Source: Erythrobacter ramosus
Lineage (GTDB): Bacteria > Pseudomonadota > Alphaproteobacteria > Sphingomonadales > Sphingomonadaceae
DNA length: 64,000 nucleotides
NCBI RefSeq assembly: GCF_009828055.1
Contig: NZ_WTYB01000002.1
Coordinates: 806,001-870,000 of the forward strand
Reading direction: 5' to 3'
Positions 11,310 to 19,544 of the stretch are shown here, piece by piece. A program made the translations under genes and the position numbers. Each line of letters opens with the position of its first letter. Position 1 is the stretch's first letter. The notes beneath the pieces were generated by a model. It was not told the DNA's origin. It saw nothing but the letters and a program-made list of their open reading frames with translations, and ran no database searches.

Positions 11310-12293
11310 CTATTCTGCGAAGGCGGGCCGCCCCACCGGTGCGCTGGCGATGGGCGGCATGGTCGCCTCGATGCTGGGCAGCCACGCCTTGGCACCCGCC
11401 CCGATGCTGACCTGCGGCAGTGAGGCGAGGAAGCGCGCCTTGGCTTCCCACTCGGCGACCGAGCGGGTTGCCATCCGGGCCGCCTCTTCGAAGGCGACGG
11501 GCTGGCGCAGGGCGCGGTTGATCAGCGCGTCGCCGAAGAAGGTCCAGTCATTCTCGGCCACACAGCCGAATGAGCTGCGCGTGCTGGCGGCGGCGGTGAG
11601 GATTGCCGTATCGGGGCTGGCGAGCACCGGGACGAAGACGCCCGAATAGCAGGCTGACAGGATCAGCACCCGCCGCGTGATCCCCGCCTCCTCCAGCGCC
11701 GCCTTGAGCTTGACCGGGGACAGCACGCCGTAGCCGCTATCGCCGTAATGATAGGCCAGCCCCAGATCCATGCCGTGGCTGGTGGTGTAGAGCACCAGCA
11801 CATCCTCGACCCCGTCCATCACCGTGCCAAGGTGCGCTAGCGTCAGCAGCAGCGCGGTGATCGAGCCATGCGGGGCATCGTCGCGGGTGCCATCCGGCCC
11901 CGCCAGCGTCAGCGTACGCCCCCCTGCCCCATAGCGTGCGCCGAGCACCCGCGCGGCCTCCCGCGCCTCACGCGCAAACACCGGGTCGCTGTCGAGCGCA
12001 ATGGTGACGACGTATGCGTCAGGCGTGCCGGGTCGCTGGGCGGGAAGCGCCGCGAGTGCCGCATCAAGCCGGCGCTGCTGCGCGCGGATCGCGGCGGCGG
12101 AGACTCCCCGATGGAGTTCGGGGCTCAGGTCATAGGACGTGCGCCGCTCGGCCCGATCCTTGCCACTGCCAAGATCGGGATAGGGCAAGGTATGAGGCGG
12201 GGGCTGGTTGGGGTCGGTAGATGCGGACTGCGATAGCGCCGGACCTGCGAGCAACGCCGCCAACACCCCTGCGATGATCGTGCCCCTGTTCAT
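11310..12293 (-). CDS. secreted C13-family (legumain-like) cysteine peptidase
   Basis: 327 residues with a signal peptide (cleavage near ALSQSAS, residue 21). The C13/caspase-clan catalytic dyad is visible: LVLYTTSHGMD gives His near 173 and LILSACYSG gives Cys near 215, each after a hydrophobic strand as in clan CD. Substrate-fold elements such as AYVVTIALDSDPVFAREA and AAASTRSSFGCVAENDWTFF match bacterial C13 proteins. The C-terminal region (about 270-327) is variable. Members cleave after Asn/Asp in eukaryotes; specificity in bacteria is little known. It stands alone on the minus strand between the TetR/thioesterase operon and the DCC gene. Confidence 0.82.
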   Translation of the reverse strand: MNRGTIIAGVLAALLAGPALSQSASTDPNQPPPHTLPYPDLGSGKDRAERRTSYDLSPELHRGVSAAAIRAQQRRLDAALAALPAQRPGTPDAYVVTIALDSDPVFAREAREAARVLGARYGAGGRTLTLAGPDGTRDDAPHGSITALLLTLAHLGTVMDGVEDVLVLYTTSHGMDLGLAYHYGDSGYGVLSPVKLKAALEEAGITRRVLILSACYSGVFVPVLASPDTAILTAAASTRSSFGCVAENDWTFFGDALINRALRQPVAFEEAARMATRSVAEWEAKARFLASLPQVSIGAGAKAWLPSIEATMPPIASAPVGRPAFAE

Positions 12294-12340
12294 CTGGGAG
12301 CAAGCTGCCCGTCCGCGGCGGGCTGGTCAAGCTGGCACTT

Positions 12341-12787
12341 TCACAGCAGCCGCGCGCGTTGCTCCGGCGTCAGCAGCGCGCAGGCTTCGGCGGTCTTGCC
12401 GAACCAGCGATACCGGTTGCGCGCGATCATATCATAGGCCCAGTCGCGCAGAGGGCGCGGGATGATCTGGAACACCAGCCCCAACCGCCACCAGCCGCCC
12501 AGCGCGCGGGCGACCTCGAAATAGCCGTCGCTCTTGATGAAGGCGCGGCCATTGCGCAGGAAAATGTAGCTCTGGTTCCAGTCGAGCCCGAAATGCTGCG
12601 CCAGTGCGGAGCCGAGTGGGCCTTGCGCCGGGGTGAAGGCGACGATGCCCTTGTGGTCATGCTTCATGATGAAGCTCACCCCGCCCGAGCACAGCACGCA
12701 GACGTGATCGAAGATGAACACCGGGCGCGAATCGTCGAAGGCGGGGACCGCGGGATTGTCGCGGTAGCTGTAGGGCGCGGGGGTCAT
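12341..12787 (-). CDS. DCC-family (DUF393) thiol-disulfide-like protein
   Basis: 148 residues of the DUF393/DCC family. The defining motif is VFIFDHVCVLCSGGVSFI, where canonical members have DGxCxxC; here the first position reads DHVCVLC. Downstream LGWDxQSYIFL-type and YEVARxLGGWWxL-type strands are present (SYIFLRNGRAF, FEVARALGGWWRLG). The family is predicted to be thioredoxin-like; activity unproven. The ATG overlaps the stop of the upstream saccharopine-dehydrogenase-like gene by 4 nt (ATGA), indicating an operon. Confidence 0.82.
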   Translation of the reverse strand: MTPAPYSYRDNPAVPAFDDSRPVFIFDHVCVLCSGGVSFIMKHDHKGIVAFTPAQGPLGSALAQHFGLDWNQSYIFLRNGRAFIKSDGYFEVARALGGWWRLGLVFQIIPRPLRDWAYDMIARNRYRWFGKTAEACALLTPEQRARLL

Positions 12788-13884
12788 GCGTCGGTGGCCT
12801 CGATGTCGAAGTGGGCGAATTCGGCGCGGTATTCGGCAAGGCTGATGATGCCGAGGCAGGGCCGCGCGCCGGGCTCGTAGCGGCGGCCAGCGGCCATGTG
12901 GCGAGCGATCAGGATCACCGGGAGGCAGGGGATGAACGGCCCGTGGCCCGAACGGGCGATGATCCAGTGGCGTCGGGTCAGCGGCACTCCGTCCGCGCCC
13001 TCGCCGGTGATGGTCATGAAGAAGCCGCTGGTGCCGGTGCCGAGCCAATCGAACAAGCTCGCGATACGCACCAGGTGCGGGGCAAAGCGGTCGAGCCGGG
13101 GCAGCAAGCCGATACGCGCCAGCCAGCCCATCAGCACCGTGCCGAAATGCAGCGGCGCGATGGCATGGCCCGCCCAGAAGGAATGGTCCTGAAGCCCGGA
13201 ATAGCGCGCCGCGAACAGATCAAGATCGGGTGCATTGGCGCGGCCGAACCAGCGCTGGCCGACGCTGGGGAGGTCGACACGGCGCAGCTCGCTCCAACCA
13301 GTGACCGGGGTCATCCGCCCGCCCTGCAAGGTGGTGAAGCGCTGGCCGACAAAGGACAGCACCGCCGCCACCGTGCCTGCGCCGGCATTGGATTGCTCCG
13401 CACCGCTGATGCCGTATTCGACCGCGCGGATGGTGCGTATCGTCTTGGCCGCTTCGTCGCAATAGGCCGCCGTCAGCGCCGGAACCGAACTCGCGCCCGC
13501 CAGCACCGCCACACCTGCGCGCTTGGCCGCATCGTCCAGCACCCCGATCCCGGTTACGAACTCGCGCGCATCGGCAATGTCGCAATAATGCGCCCCGCAG
13601 GCGATGGCCGCCTCGGCAACCGCATAAGACTGCCCGTTGTAAGGCCCGACCATGTTGATGACGAGATCGGGGCGCAGCGCGGCCAAAGCCTCGGGCGGGC
13701 CGGTGAGATCATAGGCCCCCGCCTCGGCCGGATTGGCCACACTCAGCGCCCTCGCAAAAGCCTCAGCCTTTGCCAGCGAGCGCCCCGCGATGATCAATTG
13801 AATAGCAGGATCGCCAGCAAGGCTGCGCGCCACATGCGCACCGAAATTGCCGTAACCGCCGATGATCGCGACGCGGCAGGTCAT
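12784..13884 (-). CDS. saccharopine dehydrogenase-like NAD(P)-binding protein
   Basis: 366 residues. The N-terminus VAIIGGYGNFGAHVARSL is a Rossmann dinucleotide-binding motif, followed by AGRSLAKAEAFARAL and VINMVGPYNGQSYAVAEAA, characteristic of the saccharopine dehydrogenase-like oxidoreductase family. ACGAHYCDIADAREFV is also conserved. Substrate unknown; true lysine-pathway activity is unlikely from context. The gene lies between an Mpo1-like gene (6-nt gap) and the DCC gene (4-nt overlap), downstream of sdhA on the same strand. Confidence 0.8.
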   Translation of the reverse strand: MTCRVAIIGGYGNFGAHVARSLAGDPAIQLIIAGRSLAKAEAFARALSVANPAEAGAYDLTGPPEALAALRPDLVINMVGPYNGQSYAVAEAAIACGAHYCDIADAREFVTGIGVLDDAAKRAGVAVLAGASSVPALTAAYCDEAAKTIRTIRAVEYGISGAEQSNAGAGTVAAVLSFVGQRFTTLQGGRMTPVTGWSELRRVDLPSVGQRWFGRANAPDLDLFAARYSGLQDHSFWAGHAIAPLHFGTVLMGWLARIGLLPRLDRFAPHLVRIASLFDWLGTGTSGFFMTITGEGADGVPLTRRHWIIARSGHGPFIPCLPVILIARHMAAGRRYEPGARPCLGIISLAEYRAEFAHFDIEATDA

Positions 13885-13890
13885 GCAGAT

Positions 13891-14235
13891 CTAGTGCCGA
13901 ACATCCGCTTGCGTGACGGGCGCATCCGCCGGTTCAAGCCGCTGCAGTTCGGCCTGCAATTCGCCGGTAAGCGACTTCTTGAGCATCAGCAGGTCGGCAT
14001 AAAACCCCCACAGCGGCTTTGTCGCGTAGGGCTTGTTGCCTTCGATCAGAAAATGGCCCGCAAGTGCGAGTGCGTAGCCGCTCACGGCCACCACGACCGC
14101 GGCGAGGTAAGCACCCCAGACCGCCAGCCCGATCCCGCCGACGAGTCCCACGCTGGTGCCAATGTAGTGGCACAAGCGCGTGCCCGCCTTCCTGTGTTGC
14201 CCCAGATAGGCGAGCCAGAACTCGTCGAAGGTCAT
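13891..14235 (-). CDS. Mpo1-like (DUF962) small membrane protein
   Basis: 114 residues. FDEFWLAYLGQHRKAGTRLC is the conserved DUF962 N-terminus, with HYIGTS following. Two or three hydrophobic segments (about 29-47 and 49-65) carry GHFLIEGNKPYATKPLWGF, the family's second histidine motif. Yeast Mpo1 is an Fe(II)-dependent dioxygenase of 2-hydroxy fatty acids; a similar role here is inference. It starts 7 bp after the sdhA stop on the same strand, in the place where sdhB sits in many alphaproteobacteria. Confidence 0.8.
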   Translation of the reverse strand: MTFDEFWLAYLGQHRKAGTRLCHYIGTSVGLVGGIGLAVWGAYLAAVVVAVSGYALALAGHFLIEGNKPYATKPLWGFYADLLMLKKSLTGELQAELQRLEPADAPVTQADVRH

Positions 14236-14242
14236 CGATTCC

Positions 14243-16111
14243 TCAATACACCCGCGCCTTGGGCTCGATGTACTTGATGTCGTCGGTCAGCGTGTACTCA
14301 TGCACCGGACGGTAATCGATCCGGCTGTTCGAGCCGCGCCCGCCCCAGCCGTCGAACCAGGCGATGGTGTGCTTCATCCATTCCTTGTCGTTGCGATCGG
14401 GGAAATCCTCGTGCGCGTGGGCGCCGCGGCTTTCCTTGCGGTTGGCGGCCGAGGCAATCGTCACGTTGGCCTGCGCCATCAGGTTGTCGAGTTCCAGCGT
14501 CTCGATCAGATCGCTGTTCCAGATCAGCGACTTGTCGGTGACGTGGATGTCTTCCATCCGCTTGTTCTGTTCGGCGAGCTTGGCGACGCCTTCGTCCATC
14601 AGCTTCTGGTCGCGGAACACGGCGCAATGCTTCTGCATCGCCTTCTGCATTTCCGCGCGGATCTGCGCGGTGGGCGAGCCACCCTGCGCATAGCGGAAGT
14701 GATCAAGCCGGGTCAGCGCGAAGTCGGCGCTGTCGGCCGGAAGCTCGGGCTGCTTAGCCTTGGGCTGGAGATTGTCGCGCAGGTGGTGGCCGGTCGCACG
14801 GCCGAACACCACGAGGTCGATCAGCGAGTTCGAGCCGAGGCGGTTCGCCCCATGCACCGACACACACGCAGCCTCACCCACGGCATACAGACCGGGGATG
14901 ACGGTGTCCGGATTGCCATCCGGCCCCAAGGTCACGACCTGCCCGTGGTAGTTACACGGAATACCGCCCATGTTGTAATGCACCGTCGGAGTGACGGGCA
15001 GCGGCTGGCGGGTCAGATCGACGCCGGCGAAAATCTTGCCGCTCTCGGTGATCCCCGGCAGGCGCTGGGCCAGCACATTGGGGTCGATGTGATCGAGGTG
15101 GAGGTAGATGTGGTCCCCCTCCGGCCCGACACCGCGCCCTTCGCGCATTTCGAGCGCCATTGAGCGCGACACCACGTCACGCGATGCCAAGTCCTTCGCG
15201 GACGGGGCATAGCGCTCCATGAAGCGCTCGCCTTCGGAGTTTGTGAGATAGCCACCCTCCCCGCGCGCACCTTCGGTAATCAGCACGCCCGCGCCGTAGA
15301 TGCCGGTCGGGTGGAACTGCACGAACTCCATGTCCTGCAAGGGCAGGCCAGCCCGAAGCACCATCCCGCCGCCGTCGCCGGTGCAAGTGTGGGCGCTGGT
15401 CGCGGTGTAGTAGCAGCGGCCATAGCCGCCGGTCGCCAGCACCACGCTCTGCGCGCGGAACCGGTGGATCTTGCCGTCATCGAGGCACATGGCGATCACA
15501 CCAACGCACTGCTTCACCCCGTCCACTTCCGACATGATCAGGTCGAGCGCGAAGTATTCGATGAAGAAGTCCGCGTCGTACTTCAGGCTCTGCTGGTACA
15601 GCGCGTGGAGCATCGCGTGGCCGGTGCGGTCAGCCGCAGCGCAGGTGCGCTGGACCGGCGGGCCCGCGCCCATGTTCTGCATGTGGCCACCGAACGGACG
15701 CTGGTAGATCGTACCATCGGCGTTGCGGCTGAAGGGCACACCCGCGTGCTCCAGCTCGTACACCGCCGCCGGGGCTTCGCGCGCGAGATATTCGATCGCG
15801 TCCTGATCGCCCAGCCAGTCCGACCCCTTGACGGTGTCGTACATGTGCCAGGTCCAGTGATCGGGCGAGTTGTTGCCCAGCGACGCGGCGATGCCGCCCT
15901 GTGCGGCCACGGTGTGCGAGCGCGTCGGGAACACCTTGGAGATGTTCGCGGTGCGCAGGCCGCTTTCGGCTGCGCCCATCGTTGCGCGCAGGCCCGAACC
16001 GCCCGCGCCCACCACGACCACGTCATAGGTGTGGTCGACGATGGTGTAAGCGCCCGTCAGATGCGCGCCCCCGACATCATTTGCGGTTCCCTTGGGAGCT
16101 GCGGTTGCCAT
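14243..16111 (-). CDS. sdhA: succinate dehydrogenase flavoprotein subunit
   Basis: 622 residues, slightly longer than average owing to about 25 extra N-terminal residues. FAD site [14 protein letters not shown], the covalent flavin loop [16 protein letters not shown] with its His, and the substrate region [19 protein letters not shown]. The active-site Arg region lies around [10 protein letters not shown], and [18 protein letters not shown] follows near the end of the FAD domain. It oxidises succinate to fumarate on the cytoplasmic face of complex II. The start overlaps the sdhD stop by one base (TGATG). No iron-sulfur subunit gene follows within the window. Confidence 0.97.
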   Translation of the reverse strand: MATAAPKGTANDVGGAHLTGAYTIVDHTYDVVVVGAGGSGLRATMGAAESGLRTANISKVFPTRSHTVAAQGGIAASLGNNSPDHWTWHMYDTVKGSDWLGDQDAIEYLAREAPAAVYELEHAGVPFSRNADGTIYQRPFGGHMQNMGAGPPVQRTCAAADRTGHAMLHALYQQSLKYDADFFIEYFALDLIMSEVDGVKQCVGVIAMCLDDGKIHRFRAQSVVLATGGYGRCYYTATSAHTCTGDGGGMVLRAGLPLQDMEFVQFHPTGIYGAGVLITEGARGEGGYLTNSEGERFMERYAPSAKDLASRDVVSRSMALEMREGRGVGPEGDHIYLHLDHIDPNVLAQRLPGITESGKIFAGVDLTRQPLPVTPTVHYNMGGIPCNYHGQVVTLGPDGNPDTVIPGLYAVGEAACVSVHGANRLGSNSLIDLVVFGRATGHHLRDNLQPKAKQPELPADSADFALTRLDHFRYAQGGSPTAQIRAEMQKAMQKHCAVFRDQKLMDEGVAKLAEQNKRMEDIHVTDKSLIWNSDLIETLELDNLMAQANVTIASAANRKESRGAHAHEDFPDRNDKEWMKHTIAWFDGWGGRGSNSRIDYRPVHEYTLTDDIKYIEPKARVY

Positions 16112-16497
16112 CAGGCATTACCTCCGAATGCGAGCGTGGCGACGCTGAAAATGCCGAACGCGCCGCCGCCAATTGTTGCAAGATTGAGCGCCGAGATCGC
16201 AGCAAACTTGCTGCCGGCGTCGTGAATGTAATCCTCGATCAGCACTTGCAGGCCGAGGCGTGCGTGCCAGAACAGGCTTAACACCAGCAGGATCATCGCG
16301 GTGGCCGAAAGCGGCTGCGAGAGCCACTTGACCACATTGCCGTAGCCATAATCGCCCAGCATGATCAGGCTGACGAGCAGCCAGCTCATCAGCACCACAT
16401 TGCCGATCGCGGTGAAGCGCTGCACCAGCCAGTGATGCGGACCATGATGCGCCGCGCCAAGCCCGCGAACGCGTCCGATGGAAGTTCCGTTACCCAT
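16111..16497 (-). CDS. sdhD: succinate dehydrogenase membrane anchor subunit D
   Basis: 128 residues with three membrane helices (about 28-48, 60-82 and 100-122). [20 protein letters not shown] and [19 protein letters not shown] are the SdhD signatures; the His in FWHARLG is the expected heme/quinone-site residue. With SdhC it anchors the dehydrogenase and reduces ubiquinone. It sits between sdhC (12-bp gap) and sdhA (1-nt overlap). Confidence 0.93.
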   Translation of the reverse strand: MGNGTSIGRVRGLGAAHHGPHHWLVQRFTAIGNVVLMSWLLVSLIMLGDYGYGNVVKWLSQPLSATAMILLVLSLFWHARLGLQVLIEDYIHDAGSKFAAISALNLATIGGGAFGIFSVATLAFGGNA

Positions 16498-16509
16498 AGT
16501 CGTCGCTCC

Positions 16510-16890
16510 TCAGCGCAGCAGGATCAGGGCCCAGAAGCCCGCGGTGAGAACGACAGCGATGATCGGCGCAGCGATCGACCACATGCGGTTGGTATCGAGT
16601 TCGTAGCCGGCCCCGATATCCAGCACGAAGTGGCGCATCCCGCTCATCATGTGCGTGAAGAATGCCCACGACAGGCCAACCAGCACCAGCATCCCGACCG
16701 GCGAGCCCATCGCGCCCTGGAACGTGGCGTAGGCCTCGGCCCCGCTCGCCAGCGCGCCGAGCCACCACAGCAGCACGCCCAGCCCGACCAGCGCCATACC
16801 GTCGCCGGTTGCGCGGTGGAGGATCGATACAAGCATATGCGGCCCCCAGCGCCACACCTGCAAATGGGGAGAAAGCGGTCTTTGATTCAT
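16510..16890 (-). CDS. sdhC: succinate dehydrogenase cytochrome b556 subunit
   Basis: 126 residues, three membrane helices (about 28-50, 65-87 and 104-124). RPLSPHLQVWRWGPHMLVSI and the quinone-site motif SILHRATGDGMALV are diagnostic; the heme His lies in MSGMRHFVLDIG. It is the promoter-proximal gene of sdhC-sdhD-sdhA, transcribed divergently from the SDR gene at 17001 across a 110-bp gap. No convincing operator was seen there. Confidence 0.95.
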   Translation of the reverse strand: MNQRPLSPHLQVWRWGPHMLVSILHRATGDGMALVGLGVLLWWLGALASGAEAYATFQGAMGSPVGMLVLVGLSWAFFTHMMSGMRHFVLDIGAGYELDTNRMWSIAAPIIAVVLTAGFWALILLR

Positions 16891-17000
16891 GGTGATCCCG
16901 TCCGGTCCCTAGATTTTCGCCATTCCACTTAGCGCCGCTGACGCATGAGGCAAGCGGGGAGCGGTGGACACAGCTTGCAAAGTTTTGGATAGGGACGTGC

Positions 17001-17726
17001 ATGGGATACACTCTAGTTACCGGATCGAGCCGCGGAATCGGCAAGGCAGCTCTTGATGCTCTGGCGGAACGCGGGGTTCCCGTGATCGGCCACGCCTCAC
17101 GCCCCGTTCCCCCCACACCCGGCGCCCCGCCGATCATCGCCGCCGATTTCGGCGATCCGCTGAGCGTGCAAGGCCTGTGGGATCAGGCACTTGATCTGGC
17201 GGGCGGTGAGATTGACGCTGTGGTCAACAATGCCGGGCGGTTCGAGGCCAACCGGCTGGAACGCTCCGACATCGAATGGCTCGACGCGTGGGAGGACACG
17301 CTGCGGGTCAACCTCACCAGCGCTGCGCAGCTTTCGCGCTTTGCGGTGCTGCATTGGCAGGAGCGTGGCTTTGCCGGGCGGCTCGTCCATGTCGCCAGCC
17401 GCGCCGCCTATCGCGGGGATAGCCCTGCGCACTGGCACTATGCCGCCGCCAAGAGCGGAATGATCGGGATGCACAAGACGATTGCCCGTGCCTATGCCAA
17501 GGACGGCATCCTCAGCTTTGCCGTCACCCCAGGCTTTACCGACACCAGCATGGCCGACGATTACCTCGCCAGTCGCGGCGGGCCGGGGCTGCTGGCGGAC
17601 ATTCCGCTGGGCCGGGTGGCGACACCGGAGGAAATTGCGGCCATCATTACCTTCTGCGCGCTCGATGCGCCCCCGAGCATGACGGGCGCGGTGATCGACG
17701 CCAATGGAGCGAGCTTTGTTCGATAA
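17001..17726 (+). CDS. SDR-family oxidoreductase
   Basis: 241 residues. The N-terminal TGSSRGIGKAALDAL is the NAD(P)-binding loop, followed by NNAG and the active site with VHVASRAAYRG (Ser) and WHYAAAKSGM (Tyr-x3-Lys). The AGGGACG ribosome binding site precedes the ATG. The C-terminus GAVIDANGASFVR resembles FabG-like dehydrogenases. Substrate unknown. Its last 23 bases overlap the start of the metallo-beta-lactamase-fold gene, so these and prmA form one operon. Confidence 0.85.
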   Translation: MGYTLVTGSSRGIGKAALDALAERGVPVIGHASRPVPPTPGAPPIIAADFGDPLSVQGLWDQALDLAGGEIDAVVNNAGRFEANRLERSDIEWLDAWEDTLRVNLTSAAQLSRFAVLHWQERGFAGRLVHVASRAAYRGDSPAHWHYAAAKSGMIGMHKTIARAYAKDGILSFAVTPGFTDTSMADDYLASRGGPGLLADIPLGRVATPEEIAAIITFCALDAPPSMTGAVIDANGASFVR

Positions 17727-18639
17727 GATTGTCATGCTCGCTGCGGCTGTGCTGGCCCTGTCCGGGTGCACCACTGCTGCTGCCACCTCGCAAGCATCTG
17801 CCACGGTCGAGGACGCGCAGCATTCCGACGCTATGGTGCACTTTGGCAAGGTCTGCGAAGATTTCGACGACTGGGACAAGCCGACGGAGCCGTTCCATAT
17901 CCACGGCGACACTTGGTATGTCGGCACTTGCGGGATCACCGCGCTGCTAATCCGGGGCGAGGATGGCGCGGTGCTGATTGACAGCGGAACCGCCAAAGGC
18001 TCAGAAGCCATCGCTGCCAATATCGAGAGCCTCGGCGTCAAGCTGTCCGACGTGAAGGTGATCGTGGGCAGCCATGAGCACTTCGACCATGTCGGCGGGT
18101 TTGCCCGGCTACAAGGCCTGATCGGCGCACCCGTGCTGGTGGGTGAAGGTGCGGTTGAGGTGATCCGCACCGGCAAGGACGATCCGCGCGATCCGCAAGC
18201 CGGGCTGCACGCGCCGATGGCGCCTGTCACTGGCACAATCCGCGCCGTCGCGGACGGCGAGTTGGTGAAGGTCGAAGGACTGGAAATCACCGGCTTCGCC
18301 ACCCCCGGCCACACCATCGGCGCGATGAGCTGGCAATGGGAAAGCTGCGACGTGGGCGGCTGCGTCACTATCGTCTATGCCGACAGTCTTTCGCCGGTCA
18401 GTGCCGATGAATACCGCTTTACCGACCATCCCGACTATGTCGCGATGTTCCGGCGCGGAATTGCCCGGCTGCGTCCGCTCGAATGCGGCATGTTGCTTAC
18501 CCCCCACCCCTCGGCCAGCGACATGCTCACCCGCGCGCGGACCGGGACGATGGTGGGCGGCATGACCTGCGCGGCCTATGCCGACAGCAAGACCAAGGCG
18601 CTCGATGACCGGCTCGCCAAGGAAGCGGCGGCGCAATGA
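17704..18639 (+). CDS. subclass B3-like metallo-beta-lactamase-fold lipoprotein
   Basis: 311 residues. A signal peptide ends in a lipobox LSGC (Cys near 22). The fold's zinc ligands are all identifiable: SHEHFDHVGG gives His124, His126, Asp128 and His129; TPGHTIGAMSWQW gives His203; TPHPSASDM gives His268. The order, spacing and contexts (VGTCGITALLI, LIDSGTAKG, PGHTxGxxSW) resemble subclass B3 beta-lactamases, which are reported from Erythrobacteraceae chromosomes, rather than glyoxalase II. The ATG at 17704 lies inside the end of the SDR gene; an internal ATG at 17734 is an alternative. Whether it hydrolyses beta-lactams is unproven; another hydrolase of the superfamily remains possible. 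Confidence 0.78.
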   Translation: MERALFDKIVMLAAAVLALSGCTTAAATSQASATVEDAQHSDAMVHFGKVCEDFDDWDKPTEPFHIHGDTWYVGTCGITALLIRGEDGAVLIDSGTAKGSEAIAANIESLGVKLSDVKVIVGSHEHFDHVGGFARLQGLIGAPVLVGEGAVEVIRTGKDDPRDPQAGLHAPMAPVTGTIRAVADGELVKVEGLEITGFATPGHTIGAMSWQWESCDVGGCVTIVYADSLSPVSADEYRFTDHPDYVAMFRRGIARLRPLECGMLLTPHPSASDMLTRARTGTMVGGMTCAAYADSKTKALDDRLAKEAAAQ

Positions 18640-19544
18640 CCTCCACCTGGAAACTGACCGCCCACGCGCCCAAGCTTGTCGTGCAAGCGGCGCTGCTGGC
18701 GCATGATCTGGTCGACGATTGGGATTACGAGCTCGTCATCGCGGGCCGCGAGGAAGCGGAGGACAAGCCCGACGACTGGGTGCTCGAAGGCTGGTTTCCG
18801 CGCAAGCCCGGCAAGGTAGAGAAGGCTGCACTGTCCGGGCTGTTCGATGGACCGGCACCCAAGATCACCGTCGAAGAATTGCCGCCTGAAGACTGGGTGA
18901 CGCTGAGCCAGCACTACGCCCCGCCGATCCGGGCCGGGCGGTTTCATGTCCACACGCCTGATTACCCTGCCGATCCCGACCTGATCGACTTCGTGATCCC
19001 CGCCAGCCAGGCCTTCGGCACCGGCCAGCACAAGACCACCGCCGGGTGCTTGGAAATGCTGGGCCACATGAAGGCGAGCGGCGTGATCGCCCGCAATGTC
19101 GCCGATATCGGCACCGGCACGGGGCTGCTGGGCTTTGCCGCGCTGGCGCTGTGGCCGCGCGCACTGTGCACCCTCACCGATATCGACGCGGTGTGCGTGG
19201 GCGTGGTCGAGGAGAATGCGCGGCTGAACGCCGTCCCGATGGGCGGCAGTGCCGGCGAGGCGGTGATGATCGTGGCGGACGGGATGGACGATCCGCTGCT
19301 GCAATTGCGCGGGCCCTATGATCTGCTGATCGCCAACATCCTCGCCGGACCGCTGGTCAGCCTCGCGCCCGATTTTGCCAAGGCTGTGCCGCCGGGGGGG
19401 AGCTTGCTCTTGGCCGGGCTGCTGGCGGGCGAACAGGAAGCGGCAGTCAAGCGCGCGATGCACCGCGCTGGGTTCCGCATGGCCGCAAGGCTCCAGCGCG
19501 GCGACTGGGCAATTCTGTGGCTGCGTCGACGGCGCGTTAGGTAA
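18636..19544 (+). CDS. prmA: ribosomal protein L11 methyltransferase
   Basis: 302 residues. The N-terminal substrate-recognition domain (about 1-100) is followed by the SAM-dependent methyltransferase domain. AFGTGQHKTTAGCLEML is the PrmA signature, although GQHKTT replaces the commoner GTHPTT. VADIGTGTGLLGFAALAL is the SAM loop and DLLIANILAGPL is the catalytic NILA motif. PrmA trimethylates L11 in the cytosol. The ATG overlaps the preceding stop (ATGA). Its last 8 bases overlap the convergent sigma factor gene. Confidence 0.92.
   Translation: MTSTWKLTAHAPKLVVQAALLAHDLVDDWDYELVIAGREEAEDKPDDWVLEGWFPRKPGKVEKAALSGLFDGPAPKITVEELPPEDWVTLSQHYAPPIRAGRFHVHTPDYPADPDLIDFVIPASQAFGTGQHKTTAGCLEMLGHMKASGVIARNVADIGTGTGLLGFAALALWPRALCTLTDIDAVCVGVVEENARLNAVPMGGSAGEAVMIVADGMDDPLLQLRGPYDLLIANILAGPLVSLAPDFAKAVPPGGSLLLAGLLAGEQEAAVKRAMHRAGFRMAARLQRGDWAILWLRRRRVR

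Noticed and set aside
17600..17704. Search for a BlaI-type operator before the metallo-beta-lactamase-fold gene
   Set aside because: No TTACA-N2-TGTA dyad is present; the gene starts inside the SDR gene and is expressed from its operon, so direct control by the BlaI at 8.1 kb is unlikely.
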